Assembly: GCF_000005505.3 (NCBI RefSeq)
Contig: NC_016133.3
Location: 37,537,237-37,601,236 of the forward strand
Source of the DNA: Brachypodium distachyon
Lineage: Eukaryota > Streptophyta > Magnoliopsida > Poales > Poaceae
Direction of reading: 5' to 3'
Length of the DNA: 64,000 nucleotides
A model generated the notes under the pieces. It was given only the letters and a program-made list of their open reading frames with translations, made no database searches and had not been told where the DNA came from. Below, one piece after another: positions 1 through 11,811 of the stretch; positions within the stretch are counted from its first letter, which is position 1, and every line of letters starts with the position of its first letter. The position numbers and the translations under genes were made by a program.

Positions 1-1337
1 ATGCAGTTTGTTCACAACAATTTTGTCTCTACATGTTGAAATTAACAAGAGTTGGTAGTTATATCCAAGGTATACATACATCAATTCCTGGATTGATCCG
101 GTATCCTGGTCGACGTAGAACGGGGAACCACCACATCAATCACCATTAATTAATTGAGAAGGCATCATTTAAAGTTATTTGAACTGAAGAGCATCATCTA
201 TTGCGATACAAATTTATAGGGAACTCGCATATGTAAAGTTTCAATCAACATATTTTGCGATGCCGTAGGTCTCCTTTTAGAATCATTTGAAATGATATAT
301 AGGAGCCGGGCGGGTGCTGCCAAGATTAGCCCCATTGATTCCATTGCCGGAGCTTTGGATTCATCAGGCTGGGAGCTGGACCATGTAGGTCGTCGTTTGT
401 CAGTTTTCCCGGACAAATTGGATTTATGAGCCGTACCGATGTGTTTAGCTACTAGCGAGTCACATCACATGCAATGATTGCGTACCCAAAATTCCTGTAG
501 CCAGCTACACTGTACGTACTTGGTGTTCCTGCTAGGCGCACATAATACGCTTTTCCTTTTTGTAGCGAACGAGTTCAGCACACTGAGAAAAAGTTAAATC
601 AAAACTACAATCCGAGGTGTTACTAAAACAAAAAAGAGAGGAAATTGAACACTGAAGATCAAGCTGCCGCCCGGTGTTGTGGTCTTATCCAGTTGTCCAC
701 GAGGAGAGAGCAGCCCTGGCCTGGTCGTCTGGTTTAGTACAATAATTAGCCTAATTATTTTTCTTCTGTTCCCCCATCCTCTGGGCCAGCAAGCGTAGGA
801 GCACCCTGAAAGATCTCTGCGCCCAGCATTGAGAGCAATGCCATGAATTCCATGGCAGAGGCTGCCGCGGCGTTGGACGACAAGTCGACAGATTCAGCAA
901 ACTTGGGGATCCAAGCCAAGCCAGATGGTCCACCTGCTGAACACGATGGAAGCGCCGAGCCGCAAGGGGAAGGGGGAAGGGACCAGCCAAGGAAACGAGA
1001 GATGCATTTTGTTTTTTCCCGTCTCTCGCGGCCCAAGACAAGACTGGGAGATGCAGGCTTATTTACTCCTGGGCCTGGAGCAGACCCAGCGTCATTGCAG
1101 CATCAGGCGGTGGTAAATGCACAGCGGGGGCAGGACTGGGAGACGGCGCAGGGCCTCGGAACTGTGCATAGGTCCAATTTTGGCACCGTTCTTCGAGGCC
1201 TCCTCCTGCCAAGCGAGCGCCATTTATTTCCTTGTTGGGTTGGACTTGAGCTGGACCTGGACCACGTCGATTTTCTGTTTACTTGACGTGTTTTACCATG
1301 ACAAAGGCCGGCAAATTTGAATTTTCCACTTAGCGGA
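1..1337. other. Intergenic sequence, no supported gene
   Basis: I see no recognisable coding region here. Open frames of 60-150 codons occur on both strands between about 750 and 1290, in a GC-rich patch, but they overlap one another and match no family I recognise. The patch could be the edge of a gene or a promoter, which I cannot resolve from sequence alone. Confidence 0.4.
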
Positions 1338-1340
1338 TTA

Positions 1341-2844
1341 GGGCAACTCCAGCCGGCCAATCCAAACGGACCGCATTCTCTGTCCGGTTTGGCCCGTTTG
1401 GGTCACGGGCCGGACAGAAAAAAGACAGGCTGTCCGTCTACGTCACGGGGTGCACCCAGCGGAAAGGACGCAATTACAGGAAGAAAGAGAGAGAAGATGG
1501 TTGCATTAATAGTAGATATTTCATACATGCAAATTTTAAAGTACTATACAAAATATTAAAAGTAGGACTACTACTATACTACTGGATCCTACCGATCCTA
1601 CTTCGAGTCATGAGTTGATGGGCCGAGCCGCTGTGCGCTCTAACAATTGGAGACGAGGTCGATGACGGGCGGCAGCGATGAAGTCCAGCACTCCACCGGT
1701 TGAGACTGGTCCGCCATCTCCTCGTCCTTCGGCGGCAACAGGAACTGCCCCTGCTGACATGGCAACCACGGCTTGTCTTCCAAGACGAAGCCGTCGTCGT
1801 CGCCCTCCTCTTCCTCCTTGACCGGCTGCGGGAGGCGTGGCTTCGTCGGCGCTCACTTTGAGCGCCATGCCGAGGTCTGGCCACATGGCCAGCTTGCATG
1901 GCGAGGTCCGACTCCTCCTTCGCCGCGCGGAGCATCTCCGCCTCCTCCTCCGCTGTCCGCGGCAGCTGCGCCACCTCCTCTGCCTTGGAGGCAGCGACAG
2001 CGGCCTAGAGCTCGCCATTGTCCTCTTCCTCCTCCTTGATGGCAGCGGGCTCGTCCACGCCGACTTCGACGCCCTCACGCCGGAGCAGGGCCTCAGACTG
2101 GAACCACTTGTCCCAGAACGAGGACTCTGGCTAGTACATATCCAGCCGGCGCTCCTCCGGCGTGAGGGCCTGTCGACGCCGCATGATCTCGGCCAGGCGC
2201 GCCTGGCCGGTTAGCGGCGCTGGGGGCACCGGCACCCGCTCCGAGCTGAGACGCCACCCGTGAGGGAGGTGGACGTCAGGCCAGGGGACCGGGATGCCCT
2301 ACTCCTAGAAGCTCCGGGCCAGGGCGACGCCAATGTTGCGCCGCCCTGCCCGGGAGCGCAACAGCGGCGGCGCGATGGTGAAGGGCGCCGGCGGCACCCC
2401 GCGGGTAGCAGGCGGGAGTGAGCCCGCGCGCCTCGCCGGTGGTGCACTCCTCACACGCTACCACGGCCAGAAGGGCGTCATCGAGCTTGGGACCGATGGT
2501 GAAGGCTAGGGTTTTGGGGAGTGGGGACGAGTGGCCAGTGAAGTGGGGAATGGGGAAGACGCGGTCCCCATGTAATATGACCGCGACAGGGAGCGTTGGG
2601 CCACTAGCAGGTGGGGACAGGGAAGGCGAAGGGGTTGGAACGCACGGACGAACCGAACAGCGTGGCGCTCCGTTTCGCATCCGTGGAGACGCAATCCCGC
2701 CCCAGATTTGAGGCCGGAAATGGTCGACGCGGACCAGAATCCGAACCGCTGCGCAAATGGGTCGCCCTGCTGGGCTACGCGTTTTGACCGTTAGGGCAAA
2801 CCGGATCGTGCAGGCCTATTTGTGTCGCCCCGCTGGAGTTGCCT
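1341..2844. mobile_element. Non-autonomous TIR element, PIF/Harbinger-like
   Basis: The left end reads GGGCAACTCCAGC and the right end, reverse complemented, reads AGGCAACTCCAGC, giving a 13-bp terminal inverted repeat with one mismatch. TTA stands directly outside both ends (1338-1340 and 2845-2847), which fits the 3-bp TTA/TAA target preference of PIF/Harbinger elements. The interior is GC-rich. Its long open frames are arginine/serine-rich, overlap on both strands and show no DDE transposase motif, so I treat the element as non-autonomous. A Mutator-type element is an alternative, but I do not see an 8-9 bp duplication. Confidence 0.6.
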
Positions 2845-2847
2845 TTA

Positions 2848-4101
2848 GATCCTCGTTCGACCAGTGAGACATACTCCTTACGATGCTTATTTCTCTACAA
2901 TGTCTTGTATGGAATGAGTTGACAATACCTCTATTTTGTAAAGAATCCAAGTACAGTGAATTTCCTCGTAGGCTTTTTCTGGAGGTGTTTTTTCGTTAAA
3001 CTCGGTGCCTCTGTACAGATAATCTCTCCTTTTTACAGAAATTTTTTCTCTCCTCCTAAAAAAAAATACGTAGTACTAATGGTTTTCATTATTGAGCTAG
3101 AGAAGAAGCCAGTCGGAACTCGGAAGCAACATGCAACCGATGTGTACACCGAAAGGCCACTTAGGCGTATAATGGGTGATTAAAGCCTTCTCTTAGCGAT
3201 ACCACATATGATAAAATCTGACATGGAATATAGAAAAGCGAAGAAAAAACACAAACCTTCTCTTAATTAAGAGATGATTTCTTCACAAGAATGATAAGGC
3301 AATTTTCCGATTGTACTAGATTTCACTTTTTCTTAGCATTTATTTAGTTAATTTTATTCATCTAAGCATTAATTTTAAGATATAACACAAAGAAATAACC
3401 ATTGTACAACATGTTTTGTTGTCTTTTCTAAATGACATGGAACAACTAAGATAAAACAATCTTATCCCTTAGCTGCAGACCGTGCACGGGCTATGTGGGC
3501 CGGACCATGAATTTGCAGAACTCATGTAGGCTAGTTAAAAGTTAGCCCATGTAAACGTGCAATACGGAACCCACATCCACAGTTCCTCCCATGTGGCCGG
3601 CACAATAAATTTCTTTCTGTTGTGCCCTATTAATAAAGAACTACTCCGATATGAATTCAGCAGCCGTTTTCGGGAGGAGCAGATGGCGATGGCCTAGGAG
3701 GCCAGATCTCATCTGATGTCGCTCCTTCAACCTAGCCCGGAACAATGAAATGCTTGACAACATTTTTGTTCCTGTCCCAGTCCTGCTAAGACAGTGGTAT
3801 GTAAACGCTAAAGTTGTGGGCAATCAAGCTGAAAAGCCTCTGAAAAAAAACAAGTTGTCCACTGCTGGATGGAGCAATAGCCAGACTAATTCCTCCTACT
3901 AGTGTTTCTTGCTGGCGTTGTTTTCTGCATGCCGTGGGATATTTTTATTCCTGGTCCAAAAGTGTCCATATTGACAATTAAATTGAGACAAGATGCGTTT
4001 CTGATTGCACGCATATCTTGATGTTTGATGTCCAAAGGGATTTCTGTACCTATTCATTAGGCCATGTTTGTTCCTTGTTTGACTCTGTTTGTGTTTGGCA
4101 G
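2848..4101. other. Intergenic, AT-rich, no supported gene
   Basis: This is AT-rich sequence with scattered homopolymer runs. No open frame here resembles a known protein, and I see no clean repeat structure. Confidence 0.4.
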
Positions 4102-4183
4102 GACAAAGACTGAACCACCTATTTATTACATGCTGGTTAAACCAATAATTGATGATCCAGCTATTGTTGAGCTTCAAGGAGAA
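4102..4183 (+). pseudogene. Isolated exon-like fragment, unknown protein
   Basis: A short open segment lies between an acceptor-like site (tttggcag, ending 4101) and a donor-like site (GAAG followed by gtattttc). It reads about 27 residues, including KTEPPIYYMLVKP and DDPAIVELQG. The residue pattern is protein-like and the edges look like splice sites, but I found no neighbouring exons. It may be one exon of a decayed or captured gene. The tail weakly recalls the PEWAIVELQG segment of CTF8-type proteins; I do not rely on that. Confidence 0.25.
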
Positions 4184-4613
4184 GGTATTTTCTTCCCTTA
4201 TAAGTTACTCTAAAAACTTCATAATCTGCACATGTTTCAAGGATAATTTATATTTCAGTTCTCTATCTCTGTTCATCGTACTTGGAAGTAAAAACAATTT
4301 AGATATGTGCAAAATGAAAATGCCAGTTATATGTGCAAAATTGTCTTTTGCTGGTTGTGTGTGTCTTCCCAAATTAGGTTGTCTTGCCAATCAACAACCA
4401 CTAGGGTGCCTTTCTGGTGCATCACACAGTGGATACTAGCCAGATGGATACGTGAGTTGTGAAATACCCCACATCATGAAATATTTGTGACGAGAGAGAA
4501 GTATGACCACCTTCTTGGATTAGTGAGAGTTTCATTGAAAAAACCTGGCTGAGTCCTAGGAATTATGATAACTACCTTATTACTGATCTTCACATAATAT
4601 TGTTTAGTTTTCT

Positions 4614-4731
4614 GCTCCTTCCGTCCCATATTAAATGACTTTCTATTACATGTATCTAGACGCTTTTTAAGCATAGATACATGCACATTTGGGCAAATTG
4701 AAGTCACTTAATATGGGACAGAGAGAGTACT
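4614..4731. mobile_element. Stowaway-type MITE
   Basis: The left end ctccttccgtcccatattaa and the right end ttaatatgggacagagagag are inverted copies, the usual termini of Stowaway (Tc1/Mariner-derived) MITEs in Pooideae. The element is about 118 bp and has no coding capacity. Confidence 0.7.
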
Positions 4732-5217
4732 AAATTTTATTAATTATGTTAATTGCATTGTTAAATACGAGTGTTGACTATGTAAACTACTACTTTAATT
4801 AGAATAGTGTTGCGGCTGCGGTTTTTGGCCATGAATCCCAAATTCCATCGGAGTTGTTCATGATATTCGACAAACCGGCCTAGTATCACTTCCTTGATCT
4901 TTCTCGGTTTGAGTTGTGTGAGGAATTTGATATGCTGCTTCTTTGTGGAGGTGAAAATGAATGCAGCCCCATCTTCGCATGTTTGAATGCTGAAACCTAT
5001 GGTTCTTACCGAGGAACATGCCTCGCTTCGTGCTTTTAACATTGATGTTTGGGTCGAACGGGGCTCCCCAAGTCACGAAGTTAGTTTCTCGTCAGGGCAT
5101 CTCGTGTTCAGGCTGAACGGGGCTTCCCGAGCATCGATGTTAGGATACCTTCACACGATCCCAAACCGTTCCCTTGTCTAGATTGGAACTAAGCTCAAAG
5201 GATCTCTAAACCCTCTT

Positions 5218-5342
5218 CTTTTGAGTTTATTCAAATGAGAGTGAATGATATATGTCATCTCTTGAGGGGTTCATACATCTCCTTTTGAGTTTATTCTAAG
5301 GAGAGTGAATGATACATGGCACCCCTTGGGGGTTTATACAGT
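5218..5342. repeat. Imperfect tandem repeat, two units of about 63 bp
   Basis: Two adjacent units share cttttgagtttattc, gagagtgaatgata and a tail close to cttgaggggttcatac. They sit in sequence (about 5050-5400) that looks like decayed LTR retrotransposon. The duplication is direct and diverged by several substitutions. Confidence 0.6.
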
Positions 5343-5399
5343 GTAGGTGTCCATGACAAAATTCCATGACTACCTTTGGTGGGCGAGGGAAATTAGTTG

Positions 5400-6170
5400 C
5401 AAACAGGAAAAAAAATTAAATCTTAGCTCTTAACTTTATGGTGCACAAAGTGGAAGAAATTGGATGGTACACGGACCGTAGGTCTTATTCCTTCATGTTT
5501 TCCCTTTTTGCTTTTGCCCCCCTTCTACCTTTTCATTCCATTTGAATCATTCGAGTTGTTTGACCATGGCTAGGGGCTTGACTTCTTTGACTAGATTTGA
5601 TTTTTTTTACTGAAAGCCTCGTAAATAAGCTAGACGGTGCTAGTTAGACATCTTGACCTGTGTTAAATAATGTTAACTTAGTCATCGCCACATAACATGC
5701 AAAAGATTTATTTTCCGACAACACATCTAGCCATCGGTTTAATTAGTTGTGGGGCTGAATTATAACGGTCCAAATTTAAGAAAAGCCGATGTTATCTGAC
5801 CCGCAACGAACATCCTCTCCTCTTCCCCGTGGAAATTTGGCCTCGCTTCGCCTTTGCCGAGCAAGAAGCCAAGAGGAAATTAAGAATACAACGCTAAATG
5901 AAAATATCTTCTCTGCAATTTAATTCAGTTTTCGTCAATATGTATTGGCCACAAGCTATTCTACAATTTCAAGTCAATATTTTCTTTAATGTAATAAGAT
6001 GAATAAAAGAAAAGTACCAAGGAAAGCATCAATACAAAATATGTTCACACAATATAAATTAAGTCTAGCCAATGCTAGCTGGAGTAGTATATTGAAAAAT
6101 AAGGGGTTTGTTTTAGTGATCTCTGAAATACGGAAAGTTACAGGTACCAAATTACAAATGCCACATGCAT
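5400..6170. other. Upstream region of the F-box gene
   Basis: No gene is visible. A short stretch near 5848-5880 (gcaagaagccaagaggaaa) resembles the 5' leader of the following F-box gene at about 6260-6282 (gcaagaagccaagacgaaa). A small local duplication of the leader is therefore possible. Confidence 0.35.
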
Positions 6171-6312
6171 TACCGTCTCCCCGCTGTCCCGCAACGGCTA
6201 GTCTCGCCTTTTTCCCATAGCAAGCAATTTGTCCTCCGGCCCCTCGCCTGTCCTTCCCCGGCAAGAAGCCAAGACGAAAAACTCCCTCCTCCCCTCCTGC
6301 TCCTGCAAAGCC

Positions 6313-7515
6313 ATGGCGTCCGAGAGCGAGACGTGGGCGAACCTCAACCAAGACGTCCTCGGACGCATCTTCCGCTACCTCCCAACCCTCACCGACCGCG
6401 TCCACGCCTCCGCCGTCTGTAGGCACTGGCGATTCGTCGCGGTGGAGAGGGAGAACCAGCCCGCCGAGCTCCCCTGGCTCCTCATGCCGTCCACCGCGAG
6501 CACCTCCCACTTCCGGGTCTTTGGAGGCACCACCCACCAGGAGTACTCCCGACACGTCCCGGTCGGCGCGCGCTTCTGCGGCTCCTTCCCGGGCGGCTGG
6601 TTCGTCGTCCAGCTCCATGCTCCGCGCGGGCGATATGCGCTGCTCAACCTCCTCTCCGGCAAACAAATTGCCCTACCTGACAACATGGAAGCGCCCGTGA
6701 GGAGCAATTCGGGAATCCAGCACAACAATCTGTACCCCGTGCTGGCCATCCACGCCGCCGTCCTGTCCGCCGCGCCGACCCCCGACGGCGCCTACATCGT
6801 CGCCGCCATCACGTCTGGCAAGACCAACATCGCGTTCTGGCGCCCGGGGATGGCACACTGGTCGCCGCCGCTTCATACAGAGGTAGGCCGTCGCGCTTCA
6901 TGGGCTGACGAGATGATCCCCGCGGACGAGGATCGGTTCGGATCCATGGAGGACTTGGTGCACTACAGGCGCGGCGACTTCGGGTGCTTCTGCGTCCTCA
7001 CGACCACCGAGATTGTCTATAACTACGAGCTGGTGATCGCCGATGATGGCGTGCTGACGATGCGACGCACTGGCACTGCCCCCACCCGCATGTTCGGTGC
7101 TGTCGGAGGGGCCGAGGAGCCCATCGCCCGCTACCTCGTGGTGTCCGGCGAGGATCTGCTCATCGTCAGGAGGTTCGAATCCTTGCCGGTCGCCCCGGAC
7201 GTGATAGGATTCCATGTCGTCAGGTTGCAGGATCGTCGGGGTGCACGTTACACGCTCAACTGCTGGGACATACCAGGGCAGTTGCTCTTCCTCGGGCGCG
7301 GCTGCTCCAGGGCCTACACGACGGCGGTCCGCACGAACCCCGGCGGGTACATCTACTTCCTGCACGCCGACAGATTCCCAGGTTCGACGACCATCGGCTA
7401 CCGCTGCAGCGACACCGGCCGGTGCGACTACCGACGCTTCCTGCTGGAAATCCAGCGGGTCTTGCCGCGAGGGCCCGTGTCCGACTGCTCGCCATGGATT
7501 TGGTTCTTCCATTGA
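6313..7515 (+). CDS. F-box protein with C-terminal DUF295 region
   Basis: This is an intronless gene of 400 codons. Translation most likely starts at 6313, where the context gccATGGcg is strong; the open frame extends upstream, but those codons look like leader. Residues about 7-45 form an F-box (LNQDVLGRIFRYLP, then VHASAVCRHWRFVA), the segment that binds SKP1 in SCF ubiquitin ligases. The C-terminal half matches the grass-expanded DUF295 family, with VHYRRGDFGCFCVLTT, a LVVSGEDLLIVRR strand and LNCWDIPGQLLFLGRG near the end. The usual role is substrate recognition for ubiquitination; the substrate is unknown. The gene appears intact, with no frameshift or internal stop. High third-position GC is typical of intronless grass genes. 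I am confident of the family but not of a specific orthologue. Confidence 0.88.
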   Translation: MASESETWANLNQDVLGRIFRYLPTLTDRVHASAVCRHWRFVAVERENQPAELPWLLMPSTASTSHFRVFGGTTHQEYSRHVPVGARFCGSFPGGWFVVQLHAPRGRYALLNLLSGKQIALPDNMEAPVRSNSGIQHNNLYPVLAIHAAVLSAAPTPDGAYIVAAITSGKTNIAFWRPGMAHWSPPLHTEVGRRASWADEMIPADEDRFGSMEDLVHYRRGDFGCFCVLTTTEIVYNYELVIADDGVLTMRRTGTAPTRMFGAVGGAEEPIARYLVVSGEDLLIVRRFESLPVAPDVIGFHVVRLQDRRGARYTLNCWDIPGQLLFLGRGCSRAYTTAVRTNPGGYIYFLHADRFPGSTTIGYRCSDTGRCDYRRFLLEIQRVLPRGPVSDCSPWIWFFH

Positions 7516-8723
7516 GCCATGGGCCTTGGCACCACGAGGCAGATAGCCTGATACAAGCGAAGAGGTACTACTTGTGCAATCTTGTCTGTCTGCTGGAATG
7601 AATCACGGACCAATTTTGGGGATTCCTGTTGAGATTTTGCTTTTCAGTTCATAGTGGGAATGTGGAATCTGAGACATGAAAATGGTTACTGAGACATGAA
7701 CAAGTCGATTCCTAGTGTTTCGAGTACTACGGGGATCTCTCATAGTGCAGTTCAGAGTTTTTCCTGACCGACGCATTGCCTCAGGCTCTCTTCTTGATCT
7801 TTGCCTTTGTTAATTGTGAGATTTTGCTACATGTTCACTGTTTTGTTCAATAAGAATTCATTCTTGGCATATGGTAAGGTTTTAGCTTCAGCAATTGATT
7901 CTGTGGTTTGTGCACCATCAGAATCAGATACATGGAAACTTTGGGTTGCAGTTAATGTTGGCGCGCGTGCACGAGAATAACTTGTTTTTCTGGTACGGAA
8001 TCTGTGTTCTATGTTAATATTGTATTTCACAGTTTTCCTGATGCATCAATTGTGTTCTGAATCTGTGATTCTGGGGTTATGTTCTGGAGCGTCTCTTGTG
8101 AGTTGTGAAGCTAAACCATACTGAACTCGTGCATGTAGAAGCTGCAATCCCTGTAATTAGTGACTGAGAAGCTACAAAATGTTTTGTGCTAACAATTACA
8201 AACATGCTTCTAATTCTTCAGTTTTCTTTCTTTTTTGACTGCCTTTCTCTACTTCTTCCAATTGTTCCTATCAATTATTCAATGTGAGCTGATCTGGAGC
8301 AGTGCTCGAGTAGAAAAGTTTATTTCAGTAGTGTGGAGCTGTGTGCTCAAGTAGAAAAGTATGTTTCAGTAGTGTGGAACTGCTGATTGTCATTGCACAA
8401 CAGCAGATGTGTTTCCCATATTTTCCAGGACTGCACATAATAATGGTTGTTATGCTGCACATAACAACAGCATGGTTGCCTTGCCGATAACATTCTCGTA
8501 GCGTTATATCTCCACCATTCTTCTTCCTTCCGTCCGGCCGAACTCTTGGAATTTTTTCAGGCCGCCCGCAGCAGCAATACGCTGGGCTCGGACCTCTTAT
8601 TTTTTTAAAGACACTTCACCGATACAACTTTTTTTACGAACATATTCAAATTCAGAGTTTTAGTATTTTTTTTTCTTCAACCGTGTTTATACAACTGCAA
8701 CCAGCTGCTAGTGCTATGAGGTC
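7516..8723. other. 3' flank of the F-box gene, no further gene
   Basis: AT-rich sequence that probably includes the F-box 3' untranslated region. Two near-identical segments of about 40 bp occur at 8304-8345 and 8347-8385 (gtagaaaagtttatttcagtagtgtgg-like), a local direct duplication. Confidence 0.4.
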
Positions 8724-8947
8724 ATGTTTGTCTGGTCTTTTGCTTCATCTTTTGCTGCTTCTAGCTCTTTAAAAAACACTTCTCTTATTTACACATGAAG
8801 TTGAGAAGCACGTCCAGAGTTGCTTCCTGCAGCTTCTAGAGGGAAGCACCTCTAGGCGTGCTTCTTAACTTCATGTGTAAACGGAAGAAGTGTTTTTTAG
8901 AGAGCTAGAAGCACCAAAAGTTAAAACAGAAGACCAAACAAACAGGT
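8724..8947. mobile_element. Foldback (long inverted repeat) element
   Basis: A long hairpin. The left arm runs from tgtttgtctggtctttt through ctagctctttaaaaaacact to acatgaagttgagaagc. The right arm contains its imperfect reverse complement, ending in agaagaccaaacaaaca. The loop lies near 8810-8850 and holds a second short palindrome (agcttctagagggaagc). I found no clear target-site duplication, so the superfamily is undetermined (hAT-like MITE possible). Confidence 0.65.
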
Positions 8948-9741
8948 GTAATTATCGCTGAAAATGTGTTCTATTTATCAACAAATTCTCTATTGTCAAA
9001 TTGTCTCGCACTTCCTTCTATGCCATCATGCACTAAAATTTCTGCATAATTTCTTCTATCTTCGGTAGCATGGTAGCATGTATATTTATTACTCCTTCCG
9101 AGGCTCCGATCGTAAATTCTTGTCCGAGTCTCCCCTCGATCCTGACTTTGCTAAAAGAAGGTCCACACCGGATCCGCTGCTTCCGTGAGAAATATGACCA
9201 AAATACTCCTGCCGACCGGGAGTGCATGCGTACGACAGTGGCCCGAATCCCTCCCTCCATTGATTTGCTCCAAGATCCTGTCATAAAAGTCTACACCTGC
9301 TCGCCGAATCGTCCGCCCGATCCAGCTACTTCTGACTCAAGAACCGACAGCAAATTCCAACTCTGGTAGCATATGCAGTTCTGTGATGCTGTCATCCTGA
9401 TATCTCATCAGTTATAATCTCAATGATTAGGCAGAGCGGTGTTATGCAAATGTAACGACAGCAGAATAAAGACCCAGTTCGTACATGCTACACATAAGTG
9501 TCCAATTAACGAGCAATCCACATCGGCCAGGACTTCGCCGGCATCGCTAGCTACAAGGACCGTCTCTTTCGGCTGCTGCAGAGCACAGAGACTGCCCGTA
9601 AGAATGCCGGTCGATCGAACCCAAGTTTCAGAAGACTAAACGCCAACTTCTGTGTAGAGTCATCCTGTGTAGAACGAATATTTCTAAGCGTTGATTTTTG
9701 TGAAACATCAAGTTAATGGGTTGATTTCGGGCGAACATAAA

Positions 9742-9851
9742 TACTCCCTCCGTCCCATATTAAATGATTTAAATTTGTCTAAATATAGATGTATTTATGT
9801 CTAAAAAAATCTAGATACATGTTAATAGAAAGTCACTTAATACGAGATGAA
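9742..9851. mobile_element. Stowaway-type MITE
   Basis: Starts tactccctccgtcccatatt and ends with a degraded inverted copy (cacttaatacgagatga). Interior motifs (aaatttgtctaaatatagatg, ctagatacatg) are those of common Triticeae Stowaway MITEs. The right terminus is mutated. Confidence 0.65.
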
Positions 9852-10297
9852 GAATGAAGCAGCAGGTTTGTATGTTTTGCAGCGACGCAGTACTTCAGCA
9901 GGCTGCGAATTTCTCGCCGCGTAGGGAAAATTGACTACTCCAACTCCAAGAGCATTCAGACAAGTGTCATATATATACTCATATTACTGGATATGATTAT
10001 ATATCGACATGATAGTACTATACGATACCAACGCTGAGTTCAGACCGTGACATCTGGCAAAACAATATCGACTAGTCTAGCCCATACTGGCCAGGGTGTG
10101 ACTATAATTAGCATGTAAAATGTGTTTTTCTTAATCACGGCAGAGTCTGCCAGTGTAACCAGCCATCAGTTTTGTAAGAGAATTGACAGTATTGACCGTT
10201 ACGTTTTGTAATTAAAAAATTTGTAACTAGTCGGCGTCAGATACATGAACTTAACATATCCCCTTACGTACTTCTAAACAAAGATCCATCCAAATCA

Positions 10298-11811
10298 CAC
10301 TGCACCACGTTTCAAGTTAGGAGGCACTCTGAAAAGCTCCTAAAGGAGAAGAAATGCCTTCAAAAGTCTTTGGAGGCTTTATGAAAAATGACAAGGAAGT
10401 TGGGGAAGGGAAATGTCACTTAAGGCAATTTGAAAAAAAGCCTCCGAAAACAACAATCTGGGCATTCTTAAAAAAGCCTTCAATTGTTATTTGTGGCAAT
10501 TTTCAAAACGACTTGAATTGTCAAGTGGGCTTTAAAATATTATTACCCAATTCAATTCATTTCTGCACTTCCAAACCTCAATTAGGATCTCAGTATGCTT
10601 CTTATTATCTCTTTTTTTAACACAGATGATTATTAATGATTTTCAATTAGCACCATTGTTAAGGAAAATTTATGGTCATGTCTTTCTGTTTTTTTTCTCT
10701 TGCCTTCCTTTCTTCTTCTGGACATATAAAGCGGTTCAATTTTCTATCAATCGGCGATGTGGGACTAAACACGCGGTACTCCAGGGCACAACAAGCAGCC
10801 GCCGGCAGAGAGCAGAGGAGCGGCGGCGGCTCCATGGCGTGGACGAGGAGGAGGGAGTGGGTGGCAGAGGCACGCGGGCAGGCGGCAGAGTGGGCCACGC
10901 CGTCGATCGCCATTGCACTCCTGATCGATCCAATTGCGCTCTGGGAGGCGGTTCAGGGCACGATGGAAAATGCCCGAGGCGGCGGAGCGGTTGATCGGCC
11001 GGATCGCGGGCGGCTGGGCCTTGCGCGTGCACGACATCGAGGAGGAGGTCGACGAGGAGCTAGTGCCCTGTCGTAGGAGGATGAAGGTCGCCGACGCTTG
11101 CGACATATCGAGGATGCGATCCAGAGCTCGAGGTCGCCGACGCCCGCGATGTTGTCGAGGATGCGATCCATAGGAGCTCGAAGTCGCCAACGCTGGAGAT
11201 GGGCAACGGGGCAGCGACTATAGATGCCGAGGCTGCAGAGGGCATGGGCGCCGGCACACCAGTAGGAGTAGACGACGGAGGGACGGGATTGTTGGCAGAT
11301 CGGGGCGAATTGGGATTTGGGCTAGCCATGGGTGGTCGGCCAGTTTTTCCTCAATCTAGATCGAGGGAGATCGAGGAGAGAGAGAGGGAGTGAAGGAAGA
11401 CGAGAGACTGCGTCAGACTAAAGGGACGGCCGCCGGCGCCTTGTTGGTCCTGCCATGGGTGGTGCGTGTGCGTAGTTTCCTCCCTAGAAGGGACAGAGGA
11501 AGAAGAATACATTGAACTAGAAGGACTCATTTGCATATGTGATAGTTTTCGAGGAAATTTCTTGGAAAAGCCTCCCATCTTGATAATTTGGAGGCAATTT
11601 CTCAATAAAGCCTCCGATGTTGTTACCTTTTGAGGCTTTTTTTACAAAAATGCCTTTGATATTAAAAGCTTTTAAGGCAACTTCTTAAAATTGCCTTCAT
11701 AGCTTTGTTTTTTGGAGGCTTTCCATATATTGCCTACTGTAACTAATATTTGAGGCTATTCTAAAAAATGCCTCTCCCAAAATGCCAGCAAAGCTGTTAC
11801 GTGGTACAGTG
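10298..11811. mobile_element. Non-autonomous CACTA element, direct repeat TCA
   Basis: The left end is CACTGCACCACGT and the right end, reverse complemented, is CACTGTACCACGT, one mismatch in 13. TCA flanks both sides (10295-10297 and 11812-11814), a 3-bp target duplication as expected for CACTA transposons. Subterminal zones at about 10330-10560 and 11550-11780 hold many copies, in both orientations, of a motif like ggaggcttt...aaaattgcctc, as expected for transposase-binding repeats. The GC-rich core (10780-11400) encodes no transposase; its open frames lack known domains. Its mobility would have depended on an autonomous relative. Confidence 0.85.
11083..11195. repeat. Short tandem repeats inside the CACTA core
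   Basis: About two and a half units of roughly 50 bp share gaggtcgccgacgc, gaggatgcgatcca and a linking gagctcga. They lie in the GC-rich interior of the non-autonomous CACTA element. Confidence 0.6.

Noticed and set aside
843..1286. A 147-codon plus-strand frame near the left edge.
   Set aside because: No domain is recognised, it overlaps minus-strand frames of similar length, and the start context and composition are unconvincing.
9033..9369. Opposing open frames (83 and 99 codons) starting near a ttactccttccga motif.
   Set aside because: The motif recalls a MITE end but no inverted partner was found, and neither frame matches a protein family.
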